Notes: generated from the letters alone by a model not told the origin. 64,000 bases of DNA from Pontibacillus halophilus JSM 076056 = DSM 19796 (GCF_000425205.1 NZ_AULI01000007.1:124001-188000); one strand, 5' to 3'; positions 53,269 to 63,284 are shown, counted from the first letter of the stretch. Numbers and translations are program-made.

Positions 53269-54111
53269 CTATTGCGTTTTCTGTGAACTAATGCTTTGTG
53301 TGAAACGGTCAATAATGATTGCTAGGATTACAATACCAAGTCCAGCAACAAAGCCTGTTCCAACTTCCGCCCTCTGCAGTCCCGTGATTACTGTCTGACC
53401 GAGTCCTTTCGCTCCAATCATGGAGGCAATAACAACCATTGAAAGGGCTAGCATGACAGTCTGGTTAATTCCTGCCATAATCGTCGCTCGCGCCATCGGT
53501 AGCTGCACTTTAAAGAGTTTCTGTGTACCAGTTGTTCCGAATGAATCAGATGCTTCAATTAATTCTTTAGAAACTTGGCGAATTCCTAAGTTTGTAAATC
53601 GAACCGTTGGTGGTGTGGCAAAGACAACCGAGGAGAATACGCCTGGAACCATACCGATACTAAAGAAAGCAACGGCAGGGATTAAGTATACGAAAGCAGG
53701 CATCGTCTGCATAAAGTCAAGAACTGGCGTTAGAATCCGTTCAGCCACTTTATTCTTCGCCATCAGTATTCCAAATGGAACACCGATGATGACACTAATC
53801 AAGCTCGCAAAGATGACGAGCGTGAACGTATTCATTAAATCAGACCAAAGTTCCTGATTATAGATGAACCATAACCCAATTACTGAGAAAGCGGTAAGAC
53901 CCACGTTCTTCGAGATGACAAACGCAATAACTCCGACAATTAGAATGAATAGCCATGGCGGAATCCCCATCAACCAATCTTCTGCAAATATCTCAATAAA
54001 GTCGCCAAAATCTTCACGTAAGGGTTCAAATAACCATGAGAACGTTTCCTGAACCCAATCAGTTGCACTAGAAATCCAATCAGCTAATGGAATTTTCGGC
54101 ATAAAGTTCAT
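53269..54111 (-). CDS. opuAB: Glycine betaine ABC permease OpuAB
   Basis: A 280-residue permease with six to eight membrane segments, starting at [19 protein letters not shown]. The cytoplasmic coupling loop ([21 protein letters not shown]) and [24 protein letters not shown] match OpuAB/ProW. The ATG at 54111 is preceded by GAGGAGG and overlaps the end of opuAA by 32 bp. Confidence 0.93.
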   Translation of the reverse strand: MNFMPKIPLADWISSATDWVQETFSWLFEPLREDFGDFIEIFAEDWLMGIPPWLFILIVGVIAFVISKNVGLTAFSVIGLWFIYNQELWSDLMNTFTLVIFASLISVIIGVPFGILMAKNKVAERILTPVLDFMQTMPAFVYLIPAVAFFSIGMVPGVFSSVVFATPPTVRFTNLGIRQVSKELIEASDSFGTTGTQKLFKVQLPMARATIMAGINQTVMLALSMVVIASMIGAKGLGQTVITGLQRAEVGTGFVAGLGIVILAIIIDRFTQSISSQKTQ

Positions 54112-55300
54112 TGTTGAAGACCTCCTCATTTCCCGCAAGAGCAGCAATTACAGCTCCACGAACGATAATTCCACGTAGTTTCCCATCTTCTACAACAGCC
54201 ACTGGTACTTGCGAGTCATGGATGATATCGAATATATCATTCAATGAGGTATCCATACTTACAGTTGGAACGTCCGTCTGTAGAATTTGAGAAAGGTTGT
54301 TCTCATTTTGTTTCTTCGCCATGGATGCTTGATCGGCTGTAACGTATCCTTTCAGATTACGTTGACGGTCGATGACATAAATACTTGATATGCCTTCCTC
54401 ACGCATGCGCTCTAGGGCAACGTTCGGTCCATGTTTATCAATATTAAGCGTCTCTGGGCGCTTCATAATCTGTTGAGCTGTTAACACTTTCGAACGGTCA
54501 ACATCTTCAACGAACTTCTCTACATAATCGTTAGCTGGATTCACAAGAATTTCTTCTGGCGTGCCTACTTGCACAATTGAACCATCTTTCATTAGTGCGA
54601 TGCGGTCGCCAATTCGTAGCGCCTCATCTAAATCGTGGGTAATGAAGATAATGGTCTTCTGCATTCTTTCCTGTAAATCAAGCAATTCATCTTGCATTTC
54701 CTTACGAATCAAAGGGTCAAGTGCGGAGAACGCTTCATCCATAAGCAGAACTTCAGGGTCATTCGCAAGCGCACGCGCAAGTCCGACACGTTGCTGCATT
54801 CCACCTGATAACTGTCCTGGATTTTGCTTTACGTAATCGCCTAATCCTACTAAATCGAGTGATTCTCTCGCCTTTTTCTTTCGCTCTTCTTTGTCCATTC
54901 CTTGTACCTCAAGGCCAAACTCAGCGTTTGATTGAATGGTACGGTGAGGGAATAGCGCAAACTTCTGGAAGACCATACTCATTTTCTCACGTCGGATACG
55001 ACGAAGGTCTTTTTTATTCATTTTTGCGAGGTTCTCCCCGTCTATGTACACGTTTCCTTCTGTTGGCTCGATGAGACGGTTTAATAAACGAACGAGTGTA
55101 GATTTACCACTACCGGATAATCCCATAATGACAAATATTTCGCCTGATTCTACTTCGAATGTTGCTCGGTTAACTCCGACAGTATTCCCTGTCTGTTGAA
55201 GAATTTCATCCTTTTTAAGTCCTTGATCTAATAAAGGTTGAACTTGTTTCGGGTTCTTACCGAATATTTTTGATAAGTTTTCAACTTCAATGATCGGCAC
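54080..55300 (-). CDS. opuAA: Glycine betaine ABC ATPase OpuAA
   Basis: An ATPase of about 406 residues. Walker A is GLSGSGKST, the signature LSGGMQQR and Walker [14 protein letters not shown]. The C-terminal 130 residues form two CBS domains that sense ionic strength in OpuA. The GTG at 55300 is preferred (AGAGGTG six bases upstream); the GTG at 55309 abuts it. First gene of the operon, divergent from a GbsR-type regulator. Confidence 0.93.
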   Translation of the reverse strand: MPIIEVENLSKIFGKNPKQVQPLLDQGLKKDEILQQTGNTVGVNRATFEVESGEIFVIMGLSGSGKSTLVRLLNRLIEPTEGNVYIDGENLAKMNKKDLRRIRREKMSMVFQKFALFPHRTIQSNAEFGLEVQGMDKEERKKKARESLDLVGLGDYVKQNPGQLSGGMQQRVGLARALANDPEVLLMDEAFSALDPLIRKEMQDELLDLQERMQKTIIFITHDLDEALRIGDRIALMKDGSIVQVGTPEEILVNPANDYVEKFVEDVDRSKVLTAQQIMKRPETLNIDKHGPNVALERMREEGISSIYVIDRQRNLKGYVTADQASMAKKQNENNLSQILQTDVPTVSMDTSLNDIFDIIHDSQVPVAVVEDGKLRGIIVRGAVIAALAGNEEVFNNELYAENSIS

Positions 55301-55444
55301 TTTCTTCACCTCTCCATCTTTTCGACTGCGACTTATGAATCATCTATTGAAAGCACGTCGCTTTGTTATCGCCTTTTACACTATATTACGAACTTTACAA
55401 ATTACACAAACTTTAAATACATTCATTTTCGTTTATATAAAACG

Positions 55445-55460
55445 TACAGTTTATACTGTA
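55445..55460. promoter_or_regulatory. Inverted repeat between opuA and its regulator
   Basis: TACAGT-TTAT-ACTGTA is a 6-4-6 inverted repeat in the 290-bp divergent region, about 145 bp before opuAA and 128 bp before the regulator gene. It is a good candidate operator for the GbsR-type protein. Confidence 0.55.
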
Positions 55461-55587
55461 TATCCTCAATACATTAAATACTCTTTTTTACTTCCATTTG
55501 CTTTTAAATGCTTATCTATTTCATATTTTCAAAAAATTACGTATTCATGTATGGTTAATAATAGAATGGAAAAAGGAGGTTCCTTCC

Positions 55588-56082
55588 ATGGAAAAAGTGG
55601 AATCGACTGAACTTTTACAAAACGCACAAGCCCAAACGATCATGGAATTTTCTAAAACGCTTGAGATGTTCGGGCTTACACCAGCCGAAGCAAGACTATT
55701 CGTCAGTCTATACATTGAAGGGAAACCGATGACATTAGATGAGATGAGCGAAGCATTAGGAAAGAGTAAGACATCAATGAGTACAGGGATACGAAGCCTG
55801 CTTGATTTGAATCTCGTTGAACGAGTGTGGAAAAAAGGAGTTCGGAAAGATTTATACCAAGCCAATGAATCGTTATTTAAACGATTCATGTCGACATACA
55901 TTAGTCGTTGGACAGAGGCTTGCAATCGGCAAATGAAGTCTGTTCAGACCATTCAGGAACAAGTGGAAGATCATGCTACCGACAACGACAAAGAGCTAAA
56001 TCATTTGAGAAGACGACTTAAAGACATACTTGAGTTCCATCAATTAATTGAGAACGCTTTCGAAGATTTATATCCGGAATAA
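55588..56082 (+). CDS. GbsR/OpcR-type regulator of osmoprotectant uptake
   Basis: A 164-residue winged-helix regulator of the GbsR family. The DNA-binding part reads LTPAEARLFVSLYIEGKPMTLDEM, then GKSKTSMSTGIRSLLDLNLVERVWKKGVRKDLY. The C-terminal half is helical. The start at 55588 has AAAAAGGAGG upstream. It is divergent from opuA, which in related species places it as the opuA repressor (OpuAR/OpcR). Ligand, choline or betaine, is not shown by the sequence. Confidence 0.82.
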   Translation: MEKVESTELLQNAQAQTIMEFSKTLEMFGLTPAEARLFVSLYIEGKPMTLDEMSEALGKSKTSMSTGIRSLLDLNLVERVWKKGVRKDLYQANESLFKRFMSTYISRWTEACNRQMKSVQTIQEQVEDHATDNDKELNHLRRRLKDILEFHQLIENAFEDLYPE

Positions 56083-56101
56083 CGTTTTAGAAGTACATAA
56101 G

Positions 56102-56127
56102 AAGTCTCGGTGCAGCCGAGGCTTTTT
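56102..56127 (+). terminator. Terminator of the opuA regulator gene
   Basis: AAGTCTCGG and CCGAGGCTT pair with one G-T around TGCAG, then TTT. Confidence 0.8.
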
Positions 56128-56311
56128 CTATGCTTAAATCATTTCTTCCTATAACGTTTTCCTCTCATTTACGACTTGCTGTCGTAGTTATTTACCTTAA
56201 AAACCAAAAAAAATTCGAAATCCAACATATTCGAACTTTATAGAAAGATTATTTCTTGTCATAATTAAGGGAGGTCTAACTTACTGCTTGTTGAGGAAAA
56301 GAGGCGATAAA

Positions 56312-56893
56312 ATGAAGAATGAATACTCCATGAAAGAAGCCATCATGTTTAGTCATAAAATGGCACAGCTAAGCAAAGCCTTATGGAAATCCATCGAAAA
56401 AGATTGGCAGAAGTGGATTAAGCCCTTTGATCTCAATATTAATGAACACCACATATTATGGATTTCTTACCATTTAAATGGCGCAAGTGTTTCTGAAGTA
56501 TCAAAGTTTGGCGTGATGCACGTGTCAACAGCCTTTAACTTCTCGAAGAAGCTTGAAGAACGTGGTTTATTAACGTTCTCGAAACGAGAGAATGATAAAC
56601 GAAATACGTATATTCAACTTACAAAGGAAGGCGAAGAGTTGTTGCTTGAAACGATGAAATCGTACAAGCCTGAGAGTAATTCGTTACTTGAAGGCTCGAT
56701 GCCGTTGAAAGAAATGTATGGTAAGTTCCCTGAATTCCAGGACCTGTCAGCAGTTGTTCGGAAGATGTATGGGGATGATTATATGGAGATATTCGAGCGT
56801 ACGATGTCGAGCATCGAATATGAGTACCTAGATGAGGACGAATTAACACAAAAGACCCAAGAATCTAATTCAGACGAAACAACGTCAGAATAG
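56312..56893 (+). CDS. scoC: Transition-state regulator ScoC (Hpr)
   Basis: A 193-residue MarR-family regulator. It starts [20 protein letters not shown] and has the w[25 protein letters not shown] and [18 protein letters not shown]. The acidic tail is typical. ScoC represses exoprotease and sporulation genes in the transition phase. The ATG at 56312 follows AAAGAGGCG. It overlaps the convergent yhaI by 9 bp. Confidence 0.92.
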   Translation: MKNEYSMKEAIMFSHKMAQLSKALWKSIEKDWQKWIKPFDLNINEHHILWISYHLNGASVSEVSKFGVMHVSTAFNFSKKLEERGLLTFSKRENDKRNTYIQLTKEGEELLLETMKSYKPESNSLLEGSMPLKEMYGKFPEFQDLSAVVRKMYGDDYMEIFERTMSSIEYEYLDEDELTQKTQESNSDETTSE

Positions 56894-57244
56894 TTTCTGG
56901 GCCTTTATGTGCTTGAATGTCTTCATTAAGTCAACATACATCTGTTGAGAAATAAGGGCATCCATAACTTCATCAGGATGAAGTTTCACATTCAACATTC
57001 CTGCAAAGTGTATCAGGAGCTTCGTAAAATCCATCATACCATCGTGCTTTAGATTGACTAATTCAGCATTTAATCGTTCCAGTAATCTTAGCAGCTCCTG
57101 GTACTCTTCTTCATTTAAACCATTCTGAATAATCATTCTGGTAAATGGATACTGTTCAAACTGTTCCATTGAAACAAGTAATCTTATGTAGAAATCCAAC
57201 TGTTCGACTTCTTTACCCTTCTGTTCCCCATCTGCCACCAACAA
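56885..57244 (-). CDS. yhaI: YhaI family protein (DUF1878)
   Basis: A soluble helical protein of about 119 residues. It resembles B. subtilis YhaI ([21 protein letters not shown], then [21 protein letters not shown]). I choose the TTG at 57244, six bases after GAGGAG; a longer frame to 57307 would add an unsupported N terminus. Function is unknown. Position beside scoC matches B. subtilis. Confidence 0.75.
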   Translation of the reverse strand: MLVADGEQKGKEVEQLDFYIRLLVSMEQFEQYPFTRMIIQNGLNEEEYQELLRLLERLNAELVNLKHDGMMDFTKLLIHFAGMLNVKLHPDEVMDALISQQMYVDLMKTFKHIKAQKLF

Positions 57245-57467
57245 ATTTCTCTCCTCTTTAATAACCTTCCAAGGCGCCACAATAGGCTTTCTCAGCCCCT
57301 TAACCATGTAAGCGAAAATGCTTTTTATTTTTTTACATTCAGCCTATTGAATTCTTCCGTAAAACATCGTATTATTCCATAGGAGTTACGCAAACGGAAG
57401 ACCGATTCTGCTATCTTCATTCTACTATATTTTACAACTAAATGTCACAGTAAAGGGGGCCGTGGGT

Positions 57468-58022
57468 ATGAACCTAAACTGCTGGAAAACGGTTAACATC
57501 AACAAAGATTTTGGTTCTGATCGAATCTTTATGGTTTCATTCTTACTCGGAACATTTTCCTTTATGTTCTTGTATGTTCCATTCTCAATGATTCATCACC
57601 AGCCTGCGCTTGAGGATCATGGTCTCTTACCATTGGCACTGGCTTTGTTCCTGCTGCCTAGCATCCACAAGCTCACACACATCCTTCCGCTCGTACTTCT
57701 GAACAAGCGCGTTCGAGTACAATGGAAATTTAAACGAGGGTTCTTACCCACGTTTCGTTATAGAGCTAACAGTGCCTTATCTAAGAAGACTTCTATTCTT
57801 ATGGCTCTAGCTCCTACCTTACTGTTAACCATACCAGGCCTAATTGCCTGCTATGTATTTCCAAATTATTTTGCCTATATTTTGTTGTTTACGTGCATAA
57901 ACATTGGGCTATCGTTCTTCGATTTTCTATGTGTCCGTCATTTTCTCCGCGCTCCGAGAAAGTGCATCATTGAAAACGCAAAAGATGGGTATGACATTTT
58001 GATTCAGAATACAGAGGTCTAA
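57468..58022 (+). CDS. DUF3267 membrane protein with altered zincin motif
   Basis: A 184-residue protein with four membrane segments. The DUF3267 family normally carries HExxH in its second segment; here the aligned site reads HKLTH (SIHKLTHILPLVL), with Lys in place of the catalytic Glu. Protease activity is therefore doubtful. The ATG at 57468 follows AAAGGGGG by 8 bases. Downstream are two small genes. Confidence 0.7.
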   Translation: MNLNCWKTVNINKDFGSDRIFMVSFLLGTFSFMFLYVPFSMIHHQPALEDHGLLPLALALFLLPSIHKLTHILPLVLLNKRVRVQWKFKRGFLPTFRYRANSALSKKTSILMALAPTLLLTIPGLIACYVFPNYFAYILLFTCINIGLSFFDFLCVRHFLRAPRKCIIENAKDGYDILIQNTEV

Positions 58023-58143
58023 CACGTATATTGGGTATGTCACATCGTTGGCATACCCTATTTAATTCCCGCCACTTTTTTCTGTTCAAGTCTTACATTT
58101 TTTGATACAGTAATTGCATAGGTGCAAAAGGAGGTTCACGATT

Positions 58144-58323
58144 TTGACTATATTCTTTGTACCATTTGCGCTAATTGTGTTATTCGTGTTTAATTCTTTA
58201 ACTCATTCATTGTGTATAAAGACGGAAATGGCGAACGAAAAGCAACCAAAAGTGTTTCGAACCATTAATATTCTCATAACCATATTACTCATTTCATCTT
58301 ATGTAGAGAATTTATACGCATAA
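58144..58323 (+). CDS. Small two-segment membrane protein
   Basis: A 59-residue frame starting at TTG 58144, nine bases after AAAGGAGG. It has an N-terminal membrane segment (IFFVPFALIVLFVFNSL), a short charged middle (TEMANEKQPKVFRT) and a second segment. A perfect terminator follows at once, which supports it as a real gene. Function unknown. Confidence 0.55.
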   Translation: MTIFFVPFALIVLFVFNSLTHSLCIKTEMANEKQPKVFRTINILITILLISSYVENLYA

Positions 58324-58354
58324 AAAAGGAAGCAGGCGAACTGCTTCCTTTTTT
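58322..58354 (+). terminator. Terminator of the 59-residue gene
   Basis: AAAAAAGGAAGCAG and CTGCTTCCTTTTTT form a perfect 14-bp stem around GCGAA. Confidence 0.9.
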
Positions 58355-58397
58355 ATTTTGCAGGCAGACTTACAAGAAGTCCACCTTCTGAAAGCTC

Positions 58398-58487
58398 CTA
58401 GCTCAAGTATGCAGCACCAACAATGATCAACAAGATGAACAATACTACGATTAACGCAAATCCTCCACCGTATCCGTATCCACTCAT
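58398..58487 (-). CDS. YjcZ-family sporulation peptide
   Basis: A 29-residue peptide with the YjcZ pattern: [20 protein letters not shown], then [11 protein letters not shown] Gly-Tyr-rich start and one hydrophobic helix characterise these spore-coat-associated peptides. GGAGGTGTTCTAC precedes the ATG. It is divergent from prsA. Confidence 0.85.
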   Translation of the reverse strand: MSGYGYGGGFALIVVLFILLIIVGAAYLS

Positions 58488-58691
58488 GTAGAACACCTCC
58501 TTTGCTAGCGCTACGTTATCGTATGCAAAGAAGACCTTGCCCGAATAGGCGGTTGTCTATTTTTTGAAAAGTTTTACGATGGCCCCTACAGTCCTATTGT
58601 TTTCTGACAAAGTATGTTATATTATTGCAAGGGTCGGGTCACCCTAGTAGCACAACCGATTACATACAACAGATTAGGAGTGTCTTAACAG

Positions 58692-59651
58692 ATGAAGAAG
58701 ATGACATTAGCAACTGGACTAGCAGTTGGAATTCTTTCATTATCTGCTTGTACACAGGCAGATTCGTCTGAAACCGTTGCTGAAACGAAGAACGGAAATG
58801 TAACAGAGGAGCAATTCTACGAAGAACTTAAGAATCAGCCAAATGCGAAACAAGTACTTCAACAGATGATCATTACTGAAGTTCTTAACGATAAGTATGA
58901 AGTATCTGAAGAAGAGATTGACAAAGAAGTTCAATCCATTAAAGACCAATATGGTGAAGAACAGTTCGACCAAGTTCTTCAACAGAACGGCCTTCAATCT
59001 GAAGATGACTTACGCGACGCATTAAAGACAAGCCTTCTTCAAGAGAAAGCTGCCACTGAAGGCGTAGAAGTGTCTGATGAAGACATTCAACAACGCTATG
59101 ACCGTATGTCTACAGAAATTGAAGCAAGCCACATCCTAGTTGAAGATGAAGAAACAGCGAAAGAAGTGAAGCAGAAAGTAGATGAAGGCGACAAGAGCTT
59201 TGCTGAACTAGCAGAGGAATACTCTACTGGCCCAACTTCTACTGAAGGCGGTTCTTTAGGCTTCTTCAGTGCTGGTGAAATGGACCCTGCCTTTGAAGAT
59301 GCTGCTTATAACCTTGAGAAAGGTGAAGTAAGCGAACCTGTACAATCTTCATTCGGCTGGCATGTCATTAAAGTGACGGACAAACGTGAGAAAGAAGACG
59401 TTGAACCACTAGAAGACATGAAAGACCAAATCGAACGTGAGCTGAAGACCCAGAACGTGGACCAAGCCGCCGTTCAAGAGAAAATGAACAAATTGCTTAA
59501 AGATGCAGAGATTGACATCAAAGTGGACGGGTATGAAGACCTTCAAGAATCCTTCGACCAATCGAATGAATCCTCTGACTCTGAAGAGTCTGGTGAATCA
59601 ACAGAAGAAGGTTCCTCTGAAGAATCCACAGATGAATCATCTGAAGAATAA
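58692..59651 (+). CDS. prsA: Foldase lipoprotein PrsA
   Basis: A 319-residue extracytoplasmic peptidyl-prolyl isomerase. The lipobox LSLSAC puts the lipid on Cys20. The parvulin domain spans about residues 144-235 (EASHILVEDEETAKEV, GGSLGFFSAGEMDPAFE, SSFGWHVIKVTDKRE). The last 40 residues are a Ser/Glu-rich tail, longer and more acidic than in B. subtilis, which may reflect a salty environment. It folds secreted proteins; a likely promoter is TTGTTT, 17 bp, TATTAT near 58600-58630. Confidence 0.95.
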   Translation: MKKMTLATGLAVGILSLSACTQADSSETVAETKNGNVTEEQFYEELKNQPNAKQVLQQMIITEVLNDKYEVSEEEIDKEVQSIKDQYGEEQFDQVLQQNGLQSEDDLRDALKTSLLQEKAATEGVEVSDEDIQQRYDRMSTEIEASHILVEDEETAKEVKQKVDEGDKSFAELAEEYSTGPTSTEGGSLGFFSAGEMDPAFEDAAYNLEKGEVSEPVQSSFGWHVIKVTDKREKEDVEPLEDMKDQIERELKTQNVDQAAVQEKMNKLLKDAEIDIKVDGYEDLQESFDQSNESSDSEESGESTEEGSSEESTDESSEE

Positions 59652-59655
59652 AGAC

Positions 59656-59687
59656 AAAGAGCCAAGCGGAATTCCGCTTGGCTCTTT
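59656..59687. terminator. Terminator between prsA and yhaL
   Basis: AAAGAGCCAAGCGG and CCGCTTGGCTCTTT form a perfect 14-bp stem around AATT, with T-rich flank on the plus side. It lies between convergent genes. Confidence 0.9.
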
Positions 59688-59689
59688 AT

Positions 59690-59884
59690 TTACGTTCCGG
59701 ATACGCGCTGTTGCTCTCGCTTCTCTTTCTCTTCTTGAATCCGATCCATATACTTTTGACCTTCCTGCTCAATATACCTCTGATTTAACTGATACTCATC
59801 ACGGTTGGCTCGAAACGCCATATACCCACTGAATAGTGTAAATGCAATAACGAGTAACACCCACCACGGGATTTGTGCGATCAT
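59690..59884 (-). CDS. yhaL: Sporulation protein YhaL
   Basis: A 64-residue protein with one membrane segment (IPWWVLLVIAFTLFSGYMAF) and a charged helical tail. The ATG at 59884 follows GAGGGGGAG. It matches YhaL of B. subtilis, a small sporulation membrane protein located between prsA and yhaM. An MFS gene is inserted between yhaL and yhaM here. Confidence 0.8.
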   Translation of the reverse strand: MIAQIPWWVLLVIAFTLFSGYMAFRANRDEYQLNQRYIEQEGQKYMDRIQEEKEKREQQRVSGT

Positions 59885-59937
59885 ACTTGCTCCCCCTCGT
59901 CCTATTTCTAGTACAAGGTATGCTAGAACACATGCAA

Positions 59938-61203
59938 TTATGCTTTCACTCCCTGCTCCTGTTCCAAACGGTAGAACATCCAGTAGAACACACACGCACT
60001 CAAAACGGATAACCCACCAAGAATAGAAAAGACGGTTGAGTAGGTAAAGGTATCCGTCAATACAAGGCTTACCGGCGCTAAGAGTCTGCCTAAGGTGAAG
60101 CGTAAGCTAGAAGCAGAGAAATATTGCCCGCGTTTGTCCTCAGGAGCTACGCGGGACACAAAGCTCTCCTGGATGCCCACCATCATTAATTCAGCGAACG
60201 TGAACACGCCCATGACCAACATGAATACAAGAACACTCTCTGTCATCCCATAAGCGGTCATCGCCACAGCATAAAGCAAGCTCGACCCAATAAACACCCA
60301 TTTCTCTTTGAAACGTGTCATCACTTTCGTTACATAGACAGTAAACAATGCGACAAGTAAACCATTCTCCGCTAAGACAAGCGAGAAGGCTTCTGGACCA
60401 GATACGGTAAGTGTCCAATCTCCAACTGCAAGCAACGTCTGTTCCTCTACGACTTCACTCGTGTAAACCGCAAGTAAAACGTTTAGCTGAAGAAACGCTT
60501 GAGAAACAAGAACGCCACCAACGATAAACAACAGAAACGTCCGGTCACGCGCAATGACACCATAGTCGGATAGTTCTTGCCCAATAGCCTTATACCATGG
60601 AACTTTCGTTTCACGACGCTTCTTCAAGACGGGGGCGGTTTCTTCCAATTTCACTTGCAACAGAACCGCCAGTGAAATGGTAATAAACACCCCTGTCAAC
60701 AAGGTTGCGAATCGATACTGATAGAAGACGATACTTCCAATCAACGGCCCTGCCACTACCGCAATATTTAGGGCTGTATAGAATACAGCAAACACATCGG
60801 CACGGTCACTCTTAGGCACGACGTCCGCAACCATAGCTCGTGAAGCCGGCCAGTAAAGAGACTGAGCAACCCCAAGGAAGCCAAAGGCGAGATACGTCAT
60901 AACGGGCGAGTATAAGAAAGGCGAATTGGCAGTGGCGAATAGCATAAATGCAAGGCACTCCCCCAACACGGCGAGCACCATCATACGCTTTCGTCCGAAT
61001 CGATCTGCACAGTAGCCTCCGATTAAATTAGCAAGAACAACAAATGATTGGGACACAATGAGAAGAAGACCTGCTGTACGGTCTCCAAATGCCCCTTTGA
61101 AATAAATCGTCATAAACGGAAAAAAAGACCAGAATAGAAAATTCATCATCCCTTCTCCTAGAAGGCGAATTTTCAAATTCTGGTCCCAGTCACGCAGCCT
61201 CAT
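59938..61203 (-). CDS. MFS transporter
   Basis: A 421-residue, twelve-segment transporter of the multidrug-resistance MFS type. The segment 2-3 loop is GGYCADRFGRKRMM, the classic G-x-x-x-DR-x-GRR signature. A loop between segments 5 and 7 is unusually long (VEEQTLLAVGDWTLTVSGPE). It lies between yhaM and yhaL on the same strand, an insertion compared with B. subtilis. Substrate unknown. Confidence 0.85.
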   Translation of the reverse strand: MRLRDWDQNLKIRLLGEGMMNFLFWSFFPFMTIYFKGAFGDRTAGLLLIVSQSFVVLANLIGGYCADRFGRKRMMVLAVLGECLAFMLFATANSPFLYSPVMTYLAFGFLGVAQSLYWPASRAMVADVVPKSDRADVFAVFYTALNIAVVAGPLIGSIVFYQYRFATLLTGVFITISLAVLLQVKLEETAPVLKKRRETKVPWYKAIGQELSDYGVIARDRTFLLFIVGGVLVSQAFLQLNVLLAVYTSEVVEEQTLLAVGDWTLTVSGPEAFSLVLAENGLLVALFTVYVTKVMTRFKEKWVFIGSSLLYAVAMTAYGMTESVLVFMLVMGVFTFAELMMVGIQESFVSRVAPEDKRGQYFSASSLRFTLGRLLAPVSLVLTDTFTYSTVFSILGGLSVLSACVFYWMFYRLEQEQGVKA

Positions 61204-61227
61204 TCCAACCCCTTCTCTCTACCTCTT

Positions 61228-62178
61228 CTAAGACGGTTCCGTGAACAACGGCTTGTAGAAACGGCGATTGTCCATCGCAAACATTCTGTCTGTAAATTCT
61301 CCAGGTTGTACTTTCTCTAAGGCGCGGTTTAACATGTTCATCTTTGCATCAATGTTATCAATCTGGTGAAGAATCTCTGCTTCACGGATAAGGGGCGGCT
61401 TCGGACTTCCCCATTCTCCCTTGCCATGATGGCTTAAGATCATGTGTTGAAGCATCGTCACTTCTTCTCCTTCAATCCCAAGTTCCTTCGCCACAGCTCC
61501 AATTTCATCCATCATCATCGGAATATGGCCTAATAGCTGACCCTCAAGCGTATAGGACGGTGTCGCCGGCCCTGACAATTCCCGTAGCTTCCCAAGGTCA
61601 TGGAGAATAACTCCAGCGTAAAGTAAGTCTTTGTTAAGGTCTGGATACAAATCAACCAGTGATTTCGCAAGGTTCAACATGGAGACTACATGATGAGCCA
61701 ATCCAGACACATACTCGTGGTGATTCTTCACTGCAGCTGGATAGGTTAGTAAACCTTCTTGGTAGTTGCTAACGAAATGTCGTGTAATGCGTTGTAAGTT
61801 AGGATTACTCATCTCAAAGATACGTTCTGTAATCGACTCCATGAGGTCTTCCCGACTAACAGGTGCTTTCTCTAGAAAGTCATCTAGCTTCACCCCATCT
61901 GTAGGCTGAGCCAAACGAGCATTAAAGATTTTCAACTGGGGCTTGTTGCGGAATTGTGTAATCTCACCGTGGAATTTCACAATTTGGTCTGGGAGGTATG
62001 TGGCTTCATCTTCTTTCGTAGCGTCCCACAGCTTCGCTTCAATCTCACCTGATTGGTCTTTTACTATAAGTGTTAAGAAAGGCTTGCCATTACTAGCAGT
62101 TCCTTTCGTAGCTGATTTAATTAGCAGGAACCCATCAAATGAGTCTCCTACAGCATATTGGCTGATTCCTGGATTCAT
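61228..62178 (-). CDS. yhaM: 3'-5' exoribonuclease YhaM
   Basis: A 316-residue exonuclease with an N-terminal OB fold ([22 protein letters not shown]) and an HD domain ([21 protein letters not shown] with His193-Asp194, then [10 protein letters not shown]). It degrades RNA and single-stranded DNA from the 3' end, with a role in mRNA turnover. The MFS gene follows 24 bp later on the same strand. Confidence 0.93.
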   Translation of the reverse strand: MNPGISQYAVGDSFDGFLLIKSATKGTASNGKPFLTLIVKDQSGEIEAKLWDATKEDEATYLPDQIVKFHGEITQFRNKPQLKIFNARLAQPTDGVKLDDFLEKAPVSREDLMESITERIFEMSNPNLQRITRHFVSNYQEGLLTYPAAVKNHHEYVSGLAHHVVSMLNLAKSLVDLYPDLNKDLLYAGVILHDLGKLRELSGPATPSYTLEGQLLGHIPMMMDEIGAVAKELGIEGEEVTMLQHMILSHHGKGEWGSPKPPLIREAEILHQIDNIDAKMNMLNRALEKVQPGEFTDRMFAMDNRRFYKPLFTEPS

Positions 62179-62210
62179 CCCATAACCCTCCCCATAATTA
62201 AGTACAAAAA

Positions 62211-62234
62211 GAAGAGCGTGTCAATTCACGCTCT
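62211..62234 (-). terminator. Terminator of the second GbsR-type gene
   Basis: AGAGCGTG and CACGCTCT pair around six bases; CTTCTTTTTG follows on the minus strand. Confidence 0.75.
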
Positions 62235-62238
62235 ACCA

Positions 62239-62802
62239 TTAGTCGTCCTCAGGAAATTCTTCCTTCGGTACGTATTTAAATATCTCGCCTGATTCCACTA
62301 CTCGGATAAAGCGCATGAGCCAACGGTAATAGCTTTTCGCATATTCTAGACGGTCGATATCAGACTGGATCTTCTCACGAAGGTCTTCGTCTTCCGTCTT
62401 CTTGTAAATCAGTTGCAGTTCAGCAATTGTTTCATCGGCTTCTTCCATGTTTGTTTCTGTATAGTGGCGCCATCTGTTTCCAAAGAGTGACGTGAATGAC
62501 TTGTACCAATCTTCTTCAGATTTATACAGATCCTTACGTACACCTTTCTTAAACGATGGTTCGACCATCTTCATCTCACTCAAAGTACGAACACCAGTAG
62601 ACATGCTCGTTTTACTCATTTCGAGGGCATCGCGCATATTATCTAGTGTCATCGGTTCGTCTGAGAAGTAGAGCGTTCCATATAGACGACCTACAGATGA
62701 GGTAATCCCATAAACACCCATATTCTTCGCAATCACCTGAATAAACTTTTCAATGGTTTCTTCGTACTTTGTCCATTCTTGATTTTTATTTATATCTGGC
62801 AA
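62239..62802 (-). CDS. GbsR-family transcription regulator
   Basis: A 187-residue regulator closer in length to B. subtilis GbsR than the one at 55.6 kb. The wHTH reads GITSSVGRLYGTLYFSDEP and EMSKTSMSTGVRTLSEMKMVEPSFKKGVRKDLY. TTG at 62802 is used because GGAGGG lies seven bases upstream. No betaine synthesis genes are adjacent, so its targets are elsewhere or just upstream. Possible half-sites CTGTAT/ATACAG lie 125-200 bp before the gene. Confidence 0.8.
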   Translation of the reverse strand: MPDINKNQEWTKYEETIEKFIQVIAKNMGVYGITSSVGRLYGTLYFSDEPMTLDNMRDALEMSKTSMSTGVRTLSEMKMVEPSFKKGVRKDLYKSEEDWYKSFTSLFGNRWRHYTETNMEEADETIAELQLIYKKTEDEDLREKIQSDIDRLEYAKSYYRWLMRFIRVVESGEIFKYVPKEEFPEDD

Positions 62803-63112
62803 TGGACGACCCTCCACTTGCATTATTCGGCATGTACCTAACGTATTTTATCACTATTATTCCAAATGTGCGAGGTCATGACAAATAAAAATTAAAATTT
62901 AATCAGTTTTTTTCGTAAGGTCTACACGTTCTGTATGCATAATAGCGTCACGGCGGTTATTCTAGTAGTTTAGACCTTTCCTCACAACCTTATACAGAAT
63001 GTTCGTGATTCTTCTACTTCTTTTCCCTTCTCACATGAATCTTGAAACCTTTTCACATGAATTCATACATAGGGCCTAGCAGAGCGGACATGCTAGTACT
63101 GAGGTGATTAGG

Positions 63113-63265
63113 ATGCCAAAGCAAAAGAAAAACCCTTCCCAACGCGGTAAGAGCGCCGCTAGTGTGAAAGGCCCTACAAACGGACCTGTCGATAAGTTCC
63201 GTGATGAACCAGAGAACCAAACCAATAATATGCAGTATAAAAAACATAACACAGCTGGAGAGTAA
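63113..63265 (+). CDS. Small hydrophilic protein, possibly spore-associated
   Basis: A 50-residue basic, Asn/Gln/Lys-rich peptide (PKQKKNPSQRGKSAASVKGP at its start, KKHNTAGE at its end) with the ribosome site GAGGTGATTAG. The composition resembles minor small acid-soluble spore proteins of bacilli, but I cannot assign a family. The stop lies inside the downstream terminator. Confidence 0.6.
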   Translation: MPKQKKNPSQRGKSAASVKGPTNGPVDKFRDEPENQTNNMQYKKHNTAGE

Positions 63266-63276
63266 TCTCCGCTGTG
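63247..63276. terminator. Terminator between the small gene and the ABC permease
   Basis: AACACAGC-T-GGAGA and TCTCC-GCTGTGTT pair around GTAA. The minus strand continues ATGTTTTTT, so it mainly serves the permease gene. Confidence 0.85.
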
Positions 63277-63284
63277 TTATGTTG

